Positions 28,862 through 38,675 of a stretch of 42,997 nucleotides of DNA are shown here, piece after piece. Position 1 is the stretch's first letter. Each line of letters begins with the position of its first letter. The notes beneath the pieces are model-generated. The model worked only from the letters and a program-made list of their open reading frames with translations, searched no databases and was not told the origin of the DNA. The translations under genes and the position numbers were made by a program. Location of the stretch: positions 1 through 42,997 of the forward strand of contig NZ_CAMIAF010000019.1 in NCBI RefSeq assembly GCF_946190375.1, written 5' to 3'. The stretch is from Streptococcus mitis (GTDB lineage Bacteria > Bacillota > Bacilli > Lactobacillales > Streptococcaceae).

Positions 28862-29458
28862 ATGCTTTATCCAACACCTATTGCCAAGCTGATTGACAGT
28901 TATTCCAAGTTACCAGGTATCGGGATTAAGACGGCTACGCGTCTGGCCTTTTATACGATTGGGATGTCTGATGACGATGTCAATGAATTTGCAAAAAATC
29001 TCCTTTCTGCTAAGAGAGAGCTGACCTATTGTTCAATCTGTGGGCGTTTGACTGATGACGATCCTTGCTCTATCTGTACCGATCCGACTCGTGACCAGAC
29101 AACGATTTTAGTTCTCGAAGATAGTCGCGATGTGGCGGCCATGGAAAATATCCAAGAATACCATGGACTCTATCATGTCCTGCATGGCCTCATTTCTCCT
29201 ATGAATGGTATCAGTCCAGACGATATCAATCTCAAGAGCCTCATGACTCGTCTTATGGATAGTGAGGTTTCAGAAGTAATCGTAGCAACCAATGCCACAG
29301 CAGATGGGGAAGCGACTTCTATGTATCTTTCACGCTTACTCAAGCCAGCTGGGATCAAGGTCACTCGTCTGGCACGAGGCCTCGCTGTCGGAGCAGATAT
29401 CGAGTATGCGGACGAAGTGACCCTCTTACGGGCTATTGAAAATCGGACAGAGTTGTAA
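28862..29458 (+). CDS. recR: Recombination protein RecR
   Basis: The 198-residue RecR loads RecA at gapped DNA together with RecO. Its parts are in order: the helix-hairpin-helix ([16 protein letters not shown]), the four-cysteine zinc finger ([16 protein letters not shown]) near residue 57, and the Toprim domain from about residue 80 ([17 protein letters not shown]) to the C-terminus. The length is normal. It lies between pbp2B and ddl, as in other streptococci, and is probably read from the pbp2B promoter, ending at the terminator at 29503. Confidence 0.96.
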   Translation: MLYPTPIAKLIDSYSKLPGIGIKTATRLAFYTIGMSDDDVNEFAKNLLSAKRELTYCSICGRLTDDDPCSICTDPTRDQTTILVLEDSRDVAAMENIQEYHGLYHVLHGLISPMNGISPDDINLKSLMTRLMDSEVSEVIVATNATADGEATSMYLSRLLKPAGIKVTRLARGLAVGADIEYADEVTLLRAIENRTEL

Positions 29459-29502
29459 GTGTGGACAAATTTACGAACTCCATTCATTTATAAAAAATCA
29501 AG

Positions 29503-29535
29503 GAGGCTGAAAATCGTTCATATCGGCCTCTTTTT
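29503..29535 (+). terminator. Terminator after recR
   Basis: GAGGC (29503-29507) pairs with GCCTC (29526-29530), followed by five T. The loop is long and may pair further. It separates pbp2B-recR from ddl. Confidence 0.7.
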
Positions 29536-29587
29536 GTATAGTGTGATGAGTAGGATCAGGTTCAAGTTTTAAAAAACCAAGCAAATA

Positions 29588-29596
29588 TGATATACT
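29588..29596 (+). promoter_or_regulatory. Extended -10 promoter of ddl
   Basis: TGATATACT (TGn plus TATACT) lies about 37 bases before the ddl start, with no clear -35 box. Confidence 0.5.
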
Positions 29597-29633
29597 AAAG
29601 AGCGAGTATTCTAGTAGAATTAGGACAAATAAT

Positions 29634-30677
29634 ATGAAACAAACGATTATTCTTTTATATGGTGGACGGAGTGCGGAACGCGAAGTCTCTGTCCTTTCAG
29701 CGGAAAGTGTCATGCGTGCGGTCAATTACGACCGTTTCACAGTTAAGACTTTCTTTATCAGTCAGTCAGGTGATTTTATCAAAACGCAGGAATTTAGTCA
29801 GACTCCAGGTCAAGAGGATCGTCTCATGACCAATGCGACCATTGATTGGGATAAGAAAGTTGTACCAAGTGCCATCTACGAAGAAGGTGCAGTGGTCTTT
29901 CCAGTTCTTCACGGTCCGATGGGAGAAGATGGCTCTGTTCAAGGTTTCCTTGAAGTTTTGAAAATGCCTTATGTCGGCTGTAATATCTTGTCATCTAGTC
30001 TTGCCATGGATAAAATCACGACCAAGCGTGTTCTGGAATCTGCTGGTATTGCCCAAGTTCCTTATGTGGCTATCGTTGAAGGGGATGATGTGACTGCTAA
30101 AATCGCTGAAGTGGAAGAAAAATTGACTTATCCAGTCTTCACTAAGCCGTCAAACATGGGTTCTAGTGTCGGTATTTCCAAATCTGAAAATCAAGAAGAA
30201 CTTCGTCAGGCTTTGGAACTTGCCTTCCAATATGACAGCCGTGTCTTGGTAGAGCAAGGGGTAAATGCCCGTGAAATCGAGGTTGGTCTACTAGGAAACT
30301 ACGATGTCAAAAGCACGCTACCAGGAGAAGTAGTCAAGGATGTTGCCTTTTATGACTACGATGCCAAGTATATTGACAACAAGATTACCATGGATATCCC
30401 AGCTAAAATCAGTAATGATGTGGTAGCTGTCATGCGTCAAAATGCAGAAACTGCCTTCCGTGCGATTGGTGGTTTAGGTCTATCTCGTTGTGATTTCTTC
30501 TATACAGATAAGGGAGAAATCTTCCTAAATGAACTCAATACCATGCCAGGTTTCACCCAGTGGTCTATGTACCCACTACTTTGGGACAATATGGGAATCA
30601 GCTACCCAGAACTAATCGAGCGTTTGGTGGATCTTGCTAAAGAAAGTTTTGACAAGCGCGAAGCGCATTTGCTATAA
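29634..30677 (+). CDS. ddl: D-alanine--D-alanine ligase
   Basis: The 347-residue ATP-grasp enzyme joins two D-alanines for the peptidoglycan stem peptide. The N-terminal signature is [17 protein letters not shown] with the D-Ala-binding Glu; [15 protein letters not shown] follows. The ATP-grasp core includes [16 protein letters not shown] and the metal-binding [12 protein letters not shown]. The serine/tyrosine pocket is of the D-Ala-D-Ala type, with no sign of a D-lactate ligase. murF, which uses the product, follows after an attenuator-like hairpin. As a neighbour of pbp2B it can change together with mosaic pbp2B alleles by hitchhiking. Confidence 0.97.
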   Translation: MKQTIILLYGGRSAEREVSVLSAESVMRAVNYDRFTVKTFFISQSGDFIKTQEFSQTPGQEDRLMTNATIDWDKKVVPSAIYEEGAVVFPVLHGPMGEDGSVQGFLEVLKMPYVGCNILSSSLAMDKITTKRVLESAGIAQVPYVAIVEGDDVTAKIAEVEEKLTYPVFTKPSNMGSSVGISKSENQEELRQALELAFQYDSRVLVEQGVNAREIEVGLLGNYDVKSTLPGEVVKDVAFYDYDAKYIDNKITMDIPAKISNDVVAVMRQNAETAFRAIGGLGLSRCDFFYTDKGEIFLNELNTMPGFTQWSMYPLLWDNMGISYPELIERLVDLAKESFDKREAHLL

Positions 30678-30687
30678 AATGAAAGAG

Positions 30688-30749
30688 AGGGTAGGAGCCA
30701 GAACCATCACTGTAAGGTGATTAGAGTTCTCGGACTTCAACCCTTTTTA
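30688..30749 (+). terminator. Structured attenuator-like element between ddl and murF
   Basis: Three nested stems can be drawn: AGGGT/ACCCT (30688-30692, 30740-30744), AGAAC/GTTCT (30700-30704, 30726-30730) and ATCAC/GTGAT (30706-30710, 30717-30721). TTTTT follows the outer stem. It looks like an intrinsic terminator that only part of the transcription passes. Confidence 0.6.
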
Positions 30750-30760
30750 AAGGAGTAGAA

Positions 30761-32134
30761 ATGAAATTAACAATTCATGAAGCGGCCCAAGTTGTCGGAG
30801 CTAAAAATGATATCAGCGTCTTTGAGGACACCCAGTTAGAAAAGGCCGAGTTTGACAGTCGCTTAATTACGGCAGGGGATTTATTTGTACCACTCAAGGG
30901 AGCGCGTGATGGTCATGACTTTATCCAAACAGCTTTTGAAAATGGTGCTGCTGTAACCCTGTCTGAGAAAGAGATTGCAAATCATCCCTACATTTTAGTA
31001 GATGATGTTTTGACTGCCTTTCAAACTCTAGCATCTTACTATCTTGAAAAAACGGCTGTTGATGTCTTTGCTGTTACGGGTTCAAATGGTAAGACGACGA
31101 CCAAGGATATGTTGGCACACTTGCTATCAACAACCTACAAAACTTACAAAACACAAGGCAACTACAATAACGAGATTGGCCTTCCCTACACAGTTCTCCA
31201 TATGCCTGAAGGAACAGAAAAGTTAGTCTTGGAGATGGGGCAGGATCACTTGGGAGATATTCATCTCTTGTCTGAATTGGCTCATCCAAAGACAGCCATC
31301 GTAACCTTGGTTGGAGAAGCTCATTTGGCCTTTTTCAAAGATCGTTCGGAAATCGCTAAAGGAAAAATGCAAATTGCAGACGGGATGGCATCTGGTTCCT
31401 TGCTTTTAGCGCCAGCTGACCCGATTGTAGAGGACTACTTGCCAACTGATAAAAAGGTGGTCCGTTTTGGGCAAGGAGCAGAGCTAGAAATTACAGACTT
31501 GGTTGAGCGCAAGGATAGTCTGACCTTTAAGGCTAATTTCTTGGAACAAGTCCTCGATTTGCCAGTGACTGGTAAGTACAATGCCACTAATGCTATGATT
31601 GCGTCTTATGTTGCCCTACAAGAAGGAGTTTCAGAGGAGCAGATTCGTCAGGCCTTCCAAAATCTTGAATTGACGCGTAACCGTACTGAGTGGAAGAAAG
31701 CAGCCAATGGAGCAGATATCCTATCAGATGTTTACAATGCCAATCCAACTGCTATGAAGCTGATTTTAGAGACTTTCTCTGCCATTCCAGCCAATGAAGG
31801 TGGCAAGAAAATTGCAGTGTTGGCTGATATGAAGGAGCTTGGTGACCAATCTATTCAACTCCATAACCAGATGATTTTGAGCCTTTCTCCAGATGTGCTT
31901 GATACCGTTATTTTCTATGGAGAAGACATTGCTGAATTGGCCCAACTTGCCAGTCAAATGTTCCCAATCGGCCACGTTTACTACTTCAAGAAAACAGAAG
32001 ACCAAGACCAATTTGAAGACCTAGTCAAGCAGGTTAAGGAAAGTCTAGGAGCTAATGACCAAATCTTGCTCAAAGGCTCTAACTCTATGAACCTAGCCAA
32101 GTTGGTAGAAAGTTTAGAAAATGAAGATAAGTGA
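30761..32134 (+). CDS. murF: UDP-MurNAc-tripeptide--D-Ala-D-Ala ligase MurF
   Basis: The 457-residue Mur ligase adds the D-Ala-D-Ala dipeptide to the UDP-MurNAc tripeptide in the cytoplasm, completing the wall precursor. The substrate domain with FDSRLITAGDLFVPLKG lies near residue 30. The ATP loop TGSNGKTTTKDML is near residue 108, followed by NYNNEIGLP and EMGQDHLGDI. The C-terminal Mur domain includes DVYNANPTAMK and LADMKELG. The start follows AAAGGAG. The last 14 bases overlap the NUDIX gene, so the two are coupled. Confidence 0.97.
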   Translation: MKLTIHEAAQVVGAKNDISVFEDTQLEKAEFDSRLITAGDLFVPLKGARDGHDFIQTAFENGAAVTLSEKEIANHPYILVDDVLTAFQTLASYYLEKTAVDVFAVTGSNGKTTTKDMLAHLLSTTYKTYKTQGNYNNEIGLPYTVLHMPEGTEKLVLEMGQDHLGDIHLLSELAHPKTAIVTLVGEAHLAFFKDRSEIAKGKMQIADGMASGSLLLAPADPIVEDYLPTDKKVVRFGQGAELEITDLVERKDSLTFKANFLEQVLDLPVTGKYNATNAMIASYVALQEGVSEEQIRQAFQNLELTRNRTEWKKAANGADILSDVYNANPTAMKLILETFSAIPANEGGKKIAVLADMKELGDQSIQLHNQMILSLSPDVLDTVIFYGEDIAELAQLASQMFPIGHVYYFKKTEDQDQFEDLVKQVKESLGANDQILLKGSNSMNLAKLVESLENEDK

Positions 32135-32732
32135 TTTTGTTAAGTATCTGCAAAGAATGATTGCTCTAACAGATACTGGATTAACCTTTACAAAAGATCC
32201 GTTTGACCGTGAGCGCTACGAAGACTTGCGAGGCCTTTTATCTGAAATGTTGAATCAAGCATCAGACCTTGATGCCGAAGAAGTGGCAGAAGTCTTGAAG
32301 CCAACTTCTGCTTATGCGACTCCGTTAATGGACGTCCGTGCTTGGATTGTTGAGGACGAAAAGATTTGTCTGGTTAGGGGACAAGGAGAGAATGATTGGG
32401 CTTTACCAGGTGGCTTTGGTGAGGTTGGCTATTCTCCAACCGAAAATATTCTCAAGGAAATTGAAGAAGAAACCGGTTTTAAAGCCAAAGTTGAAAGACT
32501 GCTAGCGGTTTTTGATACCAATCGTTTCCAACTACAGAGCAAACAATATGCAAAGTTTGTTTTTGAATGTAAGCTTCTTGATGGACAATTCCAAGAAAAT
32601 CAAGAAATCGCTGACCTTCAATTTTTTGCCATTGACCACCTGCCAGCCTTATCTGAAAAACGCATTACCAAGGAGCAAATAGAGCTTCTTTGGCAGGTTT
32701 ATCAAGGTCAGAGGGAACAATATCTTGACTAA
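32121..32732 (+). CDS. NUDIX hydrolase with N-terminal NUDIX-associated domain
   Basis: The 203-residue NUDIX enzyme cleaves a nucleoside diphosphate linked to another group. An N-terminal helical domain (about residues 1-65) precedes the NUDIX fold, whose box reads GGFGEVGYSPTENILKE plus IEEETG. The catalytic EExG end is kept, while the first glutamate of the consensus box is a tyrosine (GYSP), a variation common in this subfamily. Subfamily members act on ADP-ribose or related compounds, so the label MutT is only loose. It overlaps murF by 14 bases, and no role in wall synthesis is evident. Confidence 0.88.
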   Translation: MKISDFVKYLQRMIALTDTGLTFTKDPFDRERYEDLRGLLSEMLNQASDLDAEEVAEVLKPTSAYATPLMDVRAWIVEDEKICLVRGQGENDWALPGGFGEVGYSPTENILKEIEEETGFKAKVERLLAVFDTNRFQLQSKQYAKFVFECKLLDGQFQENQEIADLQFFAIDHLPALSEKRITKEQIELLWQVYQGQREQYLD

Positions 32733-32777
32733 AGAAGATGATTATCGTATTTCTAAATTCATTTTTCTCAAGTAGCA

Positions 32778-32786
32778 TGGTATAAT
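32778..32786 (+). promoter_or_regulatory. Extended -10 promoter before the membrane protein gene
   Basis: TGGTATAAT (TGn plus a perfect TATAAT) lies 37 bases before the start codon at 32824. A TTCATT about 17 bases further upstream may serve as -35. Confidence 0.65.
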
Positions 32787-32823
32787 AAAATGCAGGAAAA
32801 TTTTGAATCATGAGGAAGACTAG

Positions 32824-33528
32824 ATGAATTTATGGGATATTTTCTTTACGACCCAAGCAACAGAGCCACCCAAATTTGACCTTTTTTGGTATGTCAGTAT
32901 ATTTACACTCTTGGCTTTGACCTTTTATACAGCCTATCGTTATCGTGAAAAGAAGGCTTATCAACGATTTTTCCAAATCTTGCAGGCAGTTCAGTTAATC
33001 CTTCTTTATGGATGGTACGGGGTTAATCATATGCCATTGTCAGAAAGCTTACCCTTTTACCATTGCCGTATGGCTATGTTTGTGGTGCTTTTGCTTCCTG
33101 GTCAGTCCAAATATCGGCAGTATTTTGCATTACTAGGAACATTTGGGACATTAGCTGCCTTTGTTTATCCAGTGCCAGATCCCTATCCTTTCCCACATAT
33201 TGCCATTTTGTCCTTTATCTTTGGGCACTTAGCTCTCTTGGGGAACTCACTGGTTTATCTCTTGAGACAGTACGATGCGAGAATGCTAGATGTGAAAAGA
33301 ATTTTTCTCATGACCTTTGCATTAAATGCCTTAATTTTTGTGGTCAATTTGGTAACAGGTGGCGATTATGGATTTTTGACAAAACCGCCATTGGTTGGAG
33401 ACCACGGCTTAGTAGCTAATTATTTAATCGTTTCTCTGGCCTTGTCAGCGGCGATTACGTTGACAAAGAAAATTTTGGAACTATTTTTAGAACAAGAAGC
33501 AGAAAAAATGATTGCAAAGAAAGCTTAG
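32824..33528 (+). CDS. TIGR02206/YwaF-type integral membrane protein
   Basis: A 234-residue protein with about six to seven hydrophobic spans, for example near residues 24-38, 54-66, 83-90, 98-115, 128-146 and 158-175. It shows the features of the conserved membrane family TIGR02206 (YwaF-like, TMEM164-related): WYGVNHMPLSESLPFYHCRM with an invariant HCR and LPFYHC pattern. The function is unknown. It has its own promoter and its own terminator and lies next to ftsA by chance or by old synteny. Confidence 0.75.
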   Translation: MNLWDIFFTTQATEPPKFDLFWYVSIFTLLALTFYTAYRYREKKAYQRFFQILQAVQLILLYGWYGVNHMPLSESLPFYHCRMAMFVVLLLPGQSKYRQYFALLGTFGTLAAFVYPVPDPYPFPHIAILSFIFGHLALLGNSLVYLLRQYDARMLDVKRIFLMTFALNALIFVVNLVTGGDYGFLTKPPLVGDHGLVANYLIVSLALSAAITLTKKILELFLEQEAEKMIAKKA

Positions 33529-33546
33529 AAATGAGCTTTCTTTTTT
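33519..33546 (+). terminator. Terminator after the membrane protein gene
   Basis: GAAAGCT (33519-33525) and AGCTTTC (33534-33540) pair, and six T follow. The stop codon lies in the loop. Confidence 0.85.
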
Positions 33547-33657
33547 GTACAATAGACAGATTGTTGACAAAGTTTACAGTGAATGAATTTCTGAACAGAA
33601 AAACTAAAAAATTGGCTGGTAAATTTAGGAAAAAACTGAGCACGATGAGATTTTTTG

Positions 33658-33666
33658 TGTTATAAT
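33658..33666 (+). promoter_or_regulatory. Extended -10 promoter of the ftsA-ftsZ operon
   Basis: TGTTATAAT (TGn plus TATAAT) lies 82 bases before the ftsA start, leaving a leader of about 75 bases. It is the best candidate for the division operon promoter. Confidence 0.6.
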
Positions 33667-33747
33667 ATTCTGTGAATAGCTATGCCTACGTTTAGCTATT
33701 GAATATTACGAAGTTAGAAACTTGGAAGATAGAGAGGATGCGATGTA

Positions 33748-35121
33748 ATGGCTAGAGAAGGCTTTTTTACAGGTCTAGATATTGGAACAAGCTCTGTCAA
33801 GGTGCTTGTAGCCGAGCAGAGAAATGGTGAATTAAATGTAATTGGCGTGAGTAATGCCAAAAGTAAAGGTGTAAAGGATGGAATTATTGTTGATATTGAT
33901 GCAGCAGCAACTGCTATCAAATCAGCAATTTCCCAAGCAGAAGAAAAAGCAGGCATCTCAATTAAATCAGTGAATGTTGGTTTACCAGCTAATCTCTTAC
34001 AGGTAGAACCAACTCAAGGAATGATTCCAGTAACATCTGATACCAAGGAAATTATGGATCAAGATGTCGAAAATGTTGTCAAATCAGCTTTGACAAAGAG
34101 TATGACACCTGATCGTGAAGTTATCACATTCATTCCTGAGGAATTTATTGTGGATGGTTTTCAAGGGATTCGTGACCCACGTGGTATGATGGGGGTTCGC
34201 CTTGAAATGCGTGGTTTACTTTATACAGGTCCTCGCACTATTTTACATAACCTACGTAAGACAGTTGAACGTGCAGGTGTTCAGGTTGAAAATATTATTA
34301 TTTCACCACTAGCAATGGTTCAATCTATTTTGAATGAAGGTGAACGTGAATTTGGTGCTACAGTGATTGATATGGGGGCAGGTCAAACGACTGTCGCTAC
34401 AATTCGTAACCAAGAACTCCAGTTTACCAATATTCTCCAAGAAGGCGGAGATTATGTAACTAAGGATATTTCTAAAGTCTTGAAGACGTCACAGAAACTA
34501 GCCGAAGGTTTGAAATTAAACTATGGAGAGGCTTATCCTCCTCTCGCAAGTAAAGAAACATTCCAAGTCGAAGTGATCGGGGAAGTAGAACCTGTTGAAG
34601 TAACAGAAAATTACTTGTCAGAGATTATTTCTGCACGAATTAAGCATATTTTTGAACAAATCAAACAAGACTTAGACAGAAGACATTTATTGGATCTTCC
34701 TGGTGGCATTGTTTTGATTGGTGGAACGGCTATTTTACCGGGTATTGTGGAGCTTGCTCAAGAAGTTTTTGGTGTTCGTGTGAAACTCTATGTTCCAAAC
34801 CAAGTTGGAATTCGTAATCCAGCCTTTGCGCATGTGATTAGTCTATCAGAATTCGCGGGACAATTGACAGAAGTGCATCTCTTGGCTCAACGAGCAGTCA
34901 AGGGTGATGAAGGATTATTCCAACAACCGCTTAGTTTTGGGGGAATGATTCAGAAAACAGCTCAGTTTGTACAATCAACGCCTGTTCAACCAGCCCCTAC
35001 CCCAGAAGTAGAGCCGGTGGCGCCTACAGAACCAATGGCGGATTTCCAACAAGCTTCACAAAATAAACCGAAATTAGCAGATCGTTTCCGTGGCTTGATC
35101 GGAAGCATGTTTGACGAATAA
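33748..35121 (+). CDS. ftsA: Cell division protein FtsA
   Basis: The 457-residue actin-like protein tethers FtsZ to the membrane and recruits later division proteins. The ATPase phosphate 1 motif TGLDIGTSSVKVLVAE is at the N-terminus; the 1C (SHS2) domain follows near residues 85-165; phosphate 2 is VIDMGAGQTTVA; and the adenosine motif is GGIVLIGGTAILPG. The C-terminus ends in the amphipathic membrane-binding helix LADRFRGLIGSMFDE after a Pro/Glu-rich linker. ftsZ follows 16 bases later in the same operon. Confidence 0.98.
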   Translation: MAREGFFTGLDIGTSSVKVLVAEQRNGELNVIGVSNAKSKGVKDGIIVDIDAAATAIKSAISQAEEKAGISIKSVNVGLPANLLQVEPTQGMIPVTSDTKEIMDQDVENVVKSALTKSMTPDREVITFIPEEFIVDGFQGIRDPRGMMGVRLEMRGLLYTGPRTILHNLRKTVERAGVQVENIIISPLAMVQSILNEGEREFGATVIDMGAGQTTVATIRNQELQFTNILQEGGDYVTKDISKVLKTSQKLAEGLKLNYGEAYPPLASKETFQVEVIGEVEPVEVTENYLSEIISARIKHIFEQIKQDLDRRHLLDLPGGIVLIGGTAILPGIVELAQEVFGVRVKLYVPNQVGIRNPAFAHVISLSEFAGQLTEVHLLAQRAVKGDEGLFQQPLSFGGMIQKTAQFVQSTPVQPAPTPEVEPVAPTEPMADFQQASQNKPKLADRFRGLIGSMFDE

Positions 35122-35134
35122 AGAGGAAAAATAA

Positions 35135-36397
<1,263 letters not shown>

Positions 36398-36401
36398 GTA
36401 A

Positions 36402-37073
36402 ATGAATGTAAAAGAAAATACAGAACGTGTTTTTCGAGAAGTCGCAGAAGCAAGTCTGAGTGCTCATCGCGAGAGTGGCTCAGTCTCTGTCATTGCAGTT
36501 ACCAAGTATGTAGATGTACCGACAGCGGAAGCCTTGCTTCCGCTAGGGGTTAATCATATCGGTGAAAATCGTGTAGATAAGTTTCTAGAGAAATATCAAG
36601 CTTTAAAAGATCGAGATGTGACTTGGCATTTGATTGGTACCTTGCAAAGACGTAAGGTGAAAGATGTCATTCAATACGTTGATTATTTCCATGCATTGGA
36701 TTCAGTAAAGCTAGCAGAGGAAATCCAAAAAAGAAGTGACCGAGTCATCAAGTGTTTCCTTCAAGTAAATATTTCTAAAGAAGAAAGTAAACACGGCTTT
36801 TCGAGAGAAGAATTATTGGAAGTCTTGCCGGAGTTAGCCAAACTAGATAAGATTGAATATGTTGGTTTAATGACGATGGCACCTTTTGAGGCTAGCAGTG
36901 AGCAGTTGAAAGAAATTTTCAAGGCGACCCAAGATTTACAAAAAGAAATCCAAGAAAAACAAATTCCAAATATGCCTATGACCGACTTAAGCATGGGAAT
37001 GAGTCGTGATTATAAAGAAGCGATTCAATTCGGTTCCACCTTTGTTCGCATAGGTACAGCATTTTTTAAGTAG
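36402..37073 (+). CDS. yggS: YggS/YlmE-family pyridoxal phosphate-binding protein
   Basis: The 223-residue PLP-binding protein (YggS/PLPBP family, YlmE in Gram-positives) helps PLP homeostasis. The PLP-linked lysine is Lys35 in VIAVTKYV; HIGENRVDKFLEK and the phosphate-binding LSMGMSRDYKEAI follow as expected. It is one alpha/beta barrel domain without the second domain of alanine racemase, so it is not an enzyme of that type. It starts 4 bases after the ftsZ stop and is translationally coupled to it. Confidence 0.93.
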   Translation: MNVKENTERVFREVAEASLSAHRESGSVSVIAVTKYVDVPTAEALLPLGVNHIGENRVDKFLEKYQALKDRDVTWHLIGTLQRRKVKDVIQYVDYFHALDSVKLAEEIQKRSDRVIKCFLQVNISKEESKHGFSREELLEVLPELAKLDKIEYVGLMTMAPFEASSEQLKEIFKATQDLQKEIQEKQIPNMPMTDLSMGMSRDYKEAIQFGSTFVRIGTAFFK

Positions 37074-37082
37074 GAGAGAACC

Positions 37083-37622
37083 ATGTCTTTAAAAGATAGA
37101 TTCGATAGATTTATAGATTATTTTACGGAGGATGAGGATTTAAGTCTCCCTAATAAAAAACGAGATGAGCCCATTTTAACTCCAGTAAATTCTACACAGG
37201 AAAAGGCTCTCTCAACGAATCAAACACCAAGCACAAGTGGTACAAAAGAAAATAATATTACTAGACTGCATGCACGTCAACAAGAGTTAGCAAAGCAAAA
37301 TCAGCATTCTACTGAAAAAGTAACAATTGATGTTCGTTATCCTAGAAAATATGAAGATGCGATAGAAATTGTTGATTTATTAGCAGGAAACGAAAGTATT
37401 TTGATTGATTTTCAATATATGACTGAAGTGCAAGCTCGTCGTTGTTTAGATTATCTGGATGGAGCTTGCCATGTTCTAGCTGGAAATTTGAAAAAGGTAG
37501 CTTCTACCATGTACCTGTTGACACCAGTGAATGTTATTGTAAATGTTGAAGATATTCGTTTACCAGATGAAGATCAACAGGGTGAGTTTGATTTTGATAT
37601 GAGACGAAATAGAGTACGATAA
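37083..37622 (+). CDS. sepF: Cell division protein SepF
   Basis: The 179-residue SepF binds the FtsZ tail and membrane and helps align the Z-ring. The N-terminal amphipathic helix [14 protein letters not shown] binds membrane; a variable, charged linker (about residues 20-75) follows; and the conserved DUF552 core (about 80-165) has [19 protein letters not shown] and [14 protein letters not shown], the FtsZ-binding and dimer surfaces. GGAGAG precedes the start. The stop codon overlaps the next start. Confidence 0.96.
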   Translation: MSLKDRFDRFIDYFTEDEDLSLPNKKRDEPILTPVNSTQEKALSTNQTPSTSGTKENNITRLHARQQELAKQNQHSTEKVTIDVRYPRKYEDAIEIVDLLAGNESILIDFQYMTEVQARRCLDYLDGACHVLAGNLKKVASTMYLLTPVNVIVNVEDIRLPDEDQQGEFDFDMRRNRVR

Positions 37623-37885
37623 TGATTTTTTTAATTCGTATGATTTATAATGCAGTGGATATTTACTCCCTGATTTTGGTGGCCTTTGCTGTCATGTCTT
37701 GGTTTCCAGGCGCCTACGAATCAAGTTTGGGTCGTTGGATTGTAGCATTGGTAAAACCAGTGCTTGCTCCTTTGCAACGCCTGCCTTTACAGATAGCAGG
37801 TCTTGATTTATCTGTTTGGGTTGCGATTGTTTTGATTCGATTTTTAGGAGAAAACCTAGTCCGTTTTCTGGCGATGATAGGATGA
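37622..37885 (+). CDS. ylmG: YlmG/YggT-family membrane protein
   Basis: The 87-residue protein of the YGGT family has two membrane helices (YSLILVAFAVMSWF and LSVWVAIVLIRFLGENLV) and the hallmark between them, KPVLAPLQRLPLQI. Family members sit next to sepF in most Firmicutes and influence division or, in plastids, nucleoid partition; the molecular role is unclear. Start and stop overlap both neighbours (sepF and ylmH) by one and four bases, so the set is coupled. Confidence 0.92.
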   Translation: MIFLIRMIYNAVDIYSLILVAFAVMSWFPGAYESSLGRWIVALVKPVLAPLQRLPLQIAGLDLSVWVAIVLIRFLGENLVRFLAMIG

Positions 37886-38667
37886 ATAAAGGGATTTACC
37901 AGCATTTCTCCATAGAAGATCGTCCATTTCTTGATAAGGGAATGGAATGGATAAAGAAGGTAGAAGATAGCTATGCTCCTTTTTTAACTCCTTTTATCAA
38001 TCCTCATCAGGAGAAACTATTAAAGATTTTGACCAAAACTTATGGTCTTGCTTGTAGCAGTAGTGGGGAATTCGTCTCGAGTGAGTATGTTCGAGTTTTA
38101 TTATACCCAGATTATTTCCAGCCAGAGTTTTCAGATTTTGAAATATCTCTCCAGGAAATAGTGTATTCCAATAAATTTGAACACTTAACGCATGCTAAGA
38201 TTTTAGGGACAGTCATCAATCAATTAGGGATTGAACGGAAACTTTTTGGAGATATCCTAGTGGATGAAGAACGGGCGCAGATTATGATTAATCAGCAGTT
38301 TCTTCTTCTCTTTCAAGATGGATTAAAGAAAATTGGCCGTATACCTGTTTCGCTGGAGGAACGTCCTGTCACCGAGAAAATAGATAAGCTAGAACAGTAT
38401 CGAGAGCTGGATTTATGTGTGTCTAGTTTTAGATTAGATGTTCTTTTATCAAATGTTTTAAAACTATCTAGGAATCAAGCAAACCAGTTGATTGAAAAGA
38501 AACTTGTCCAAGTAAATTATTATGTGGTAGACAAATCAGATTATACTGTTCAAGTTGGAGACTTGATTAGTGTGAGAAAATTTGGGCGTTTTAGGTTGCT
38601 TCAAGATAAGGGACAAACTAAAAAAGAGAAGAAAAAAATAACAGTCCAGTTATTATTAAGTAAGTGA
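37882..38667 (+). CDS. ylmH: YlmH, S4-domain RNA-binding protein
   Basis: The 261-residue protein has an N-terminal domain of its own family (FSIEDRPFLDKGMEWI) and a C-terminal S4 RNA-binding domain (about 183-245; FRLDVLLSNVLKLSRNQANQLIEKKLVQVNY). Related proteins in Bacillus rescue stalled ribosomes by binding peptidyl-tRNA with the 50S subunit. The start at 37882 overlaps the ylmG stop in ATGA; a longer frame from 37816 would start deep inside ylmG and is rejected. Confidence 0.93.
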   Translation: MNKGIYQHFSIEDRPFLDKGMEWIKKVEDSYAPFLTPFINPHQEKLLKILTKTYGLACSSSGEFVSSEYVRVLLYPDYFQPEFSDFEISLQEIVYSNKFEHLTHAKILGTVINQLGIERKLFGDILVDEERAQIMINQQFLLLFQDGLKKIGRIPVSLEERPVTEKIDKLEQYRELDLCVSSFRLDVLLSNVLKLSRNQANQLIEKKLVQVNYYVVDKSDYTVQVGDLISVRKFGRFRLLQDKGQTKKEKKKITVQLLLSK

Positions 38668-38675
38668 GGAAAAAT

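Noticed and set aside
37816-37881. Longer start for ylmH
   Set aside because: It would begin deep in ylmG in another frame; the ATG at 37882 overlaps the ylmG stop as usual and matches the family start.
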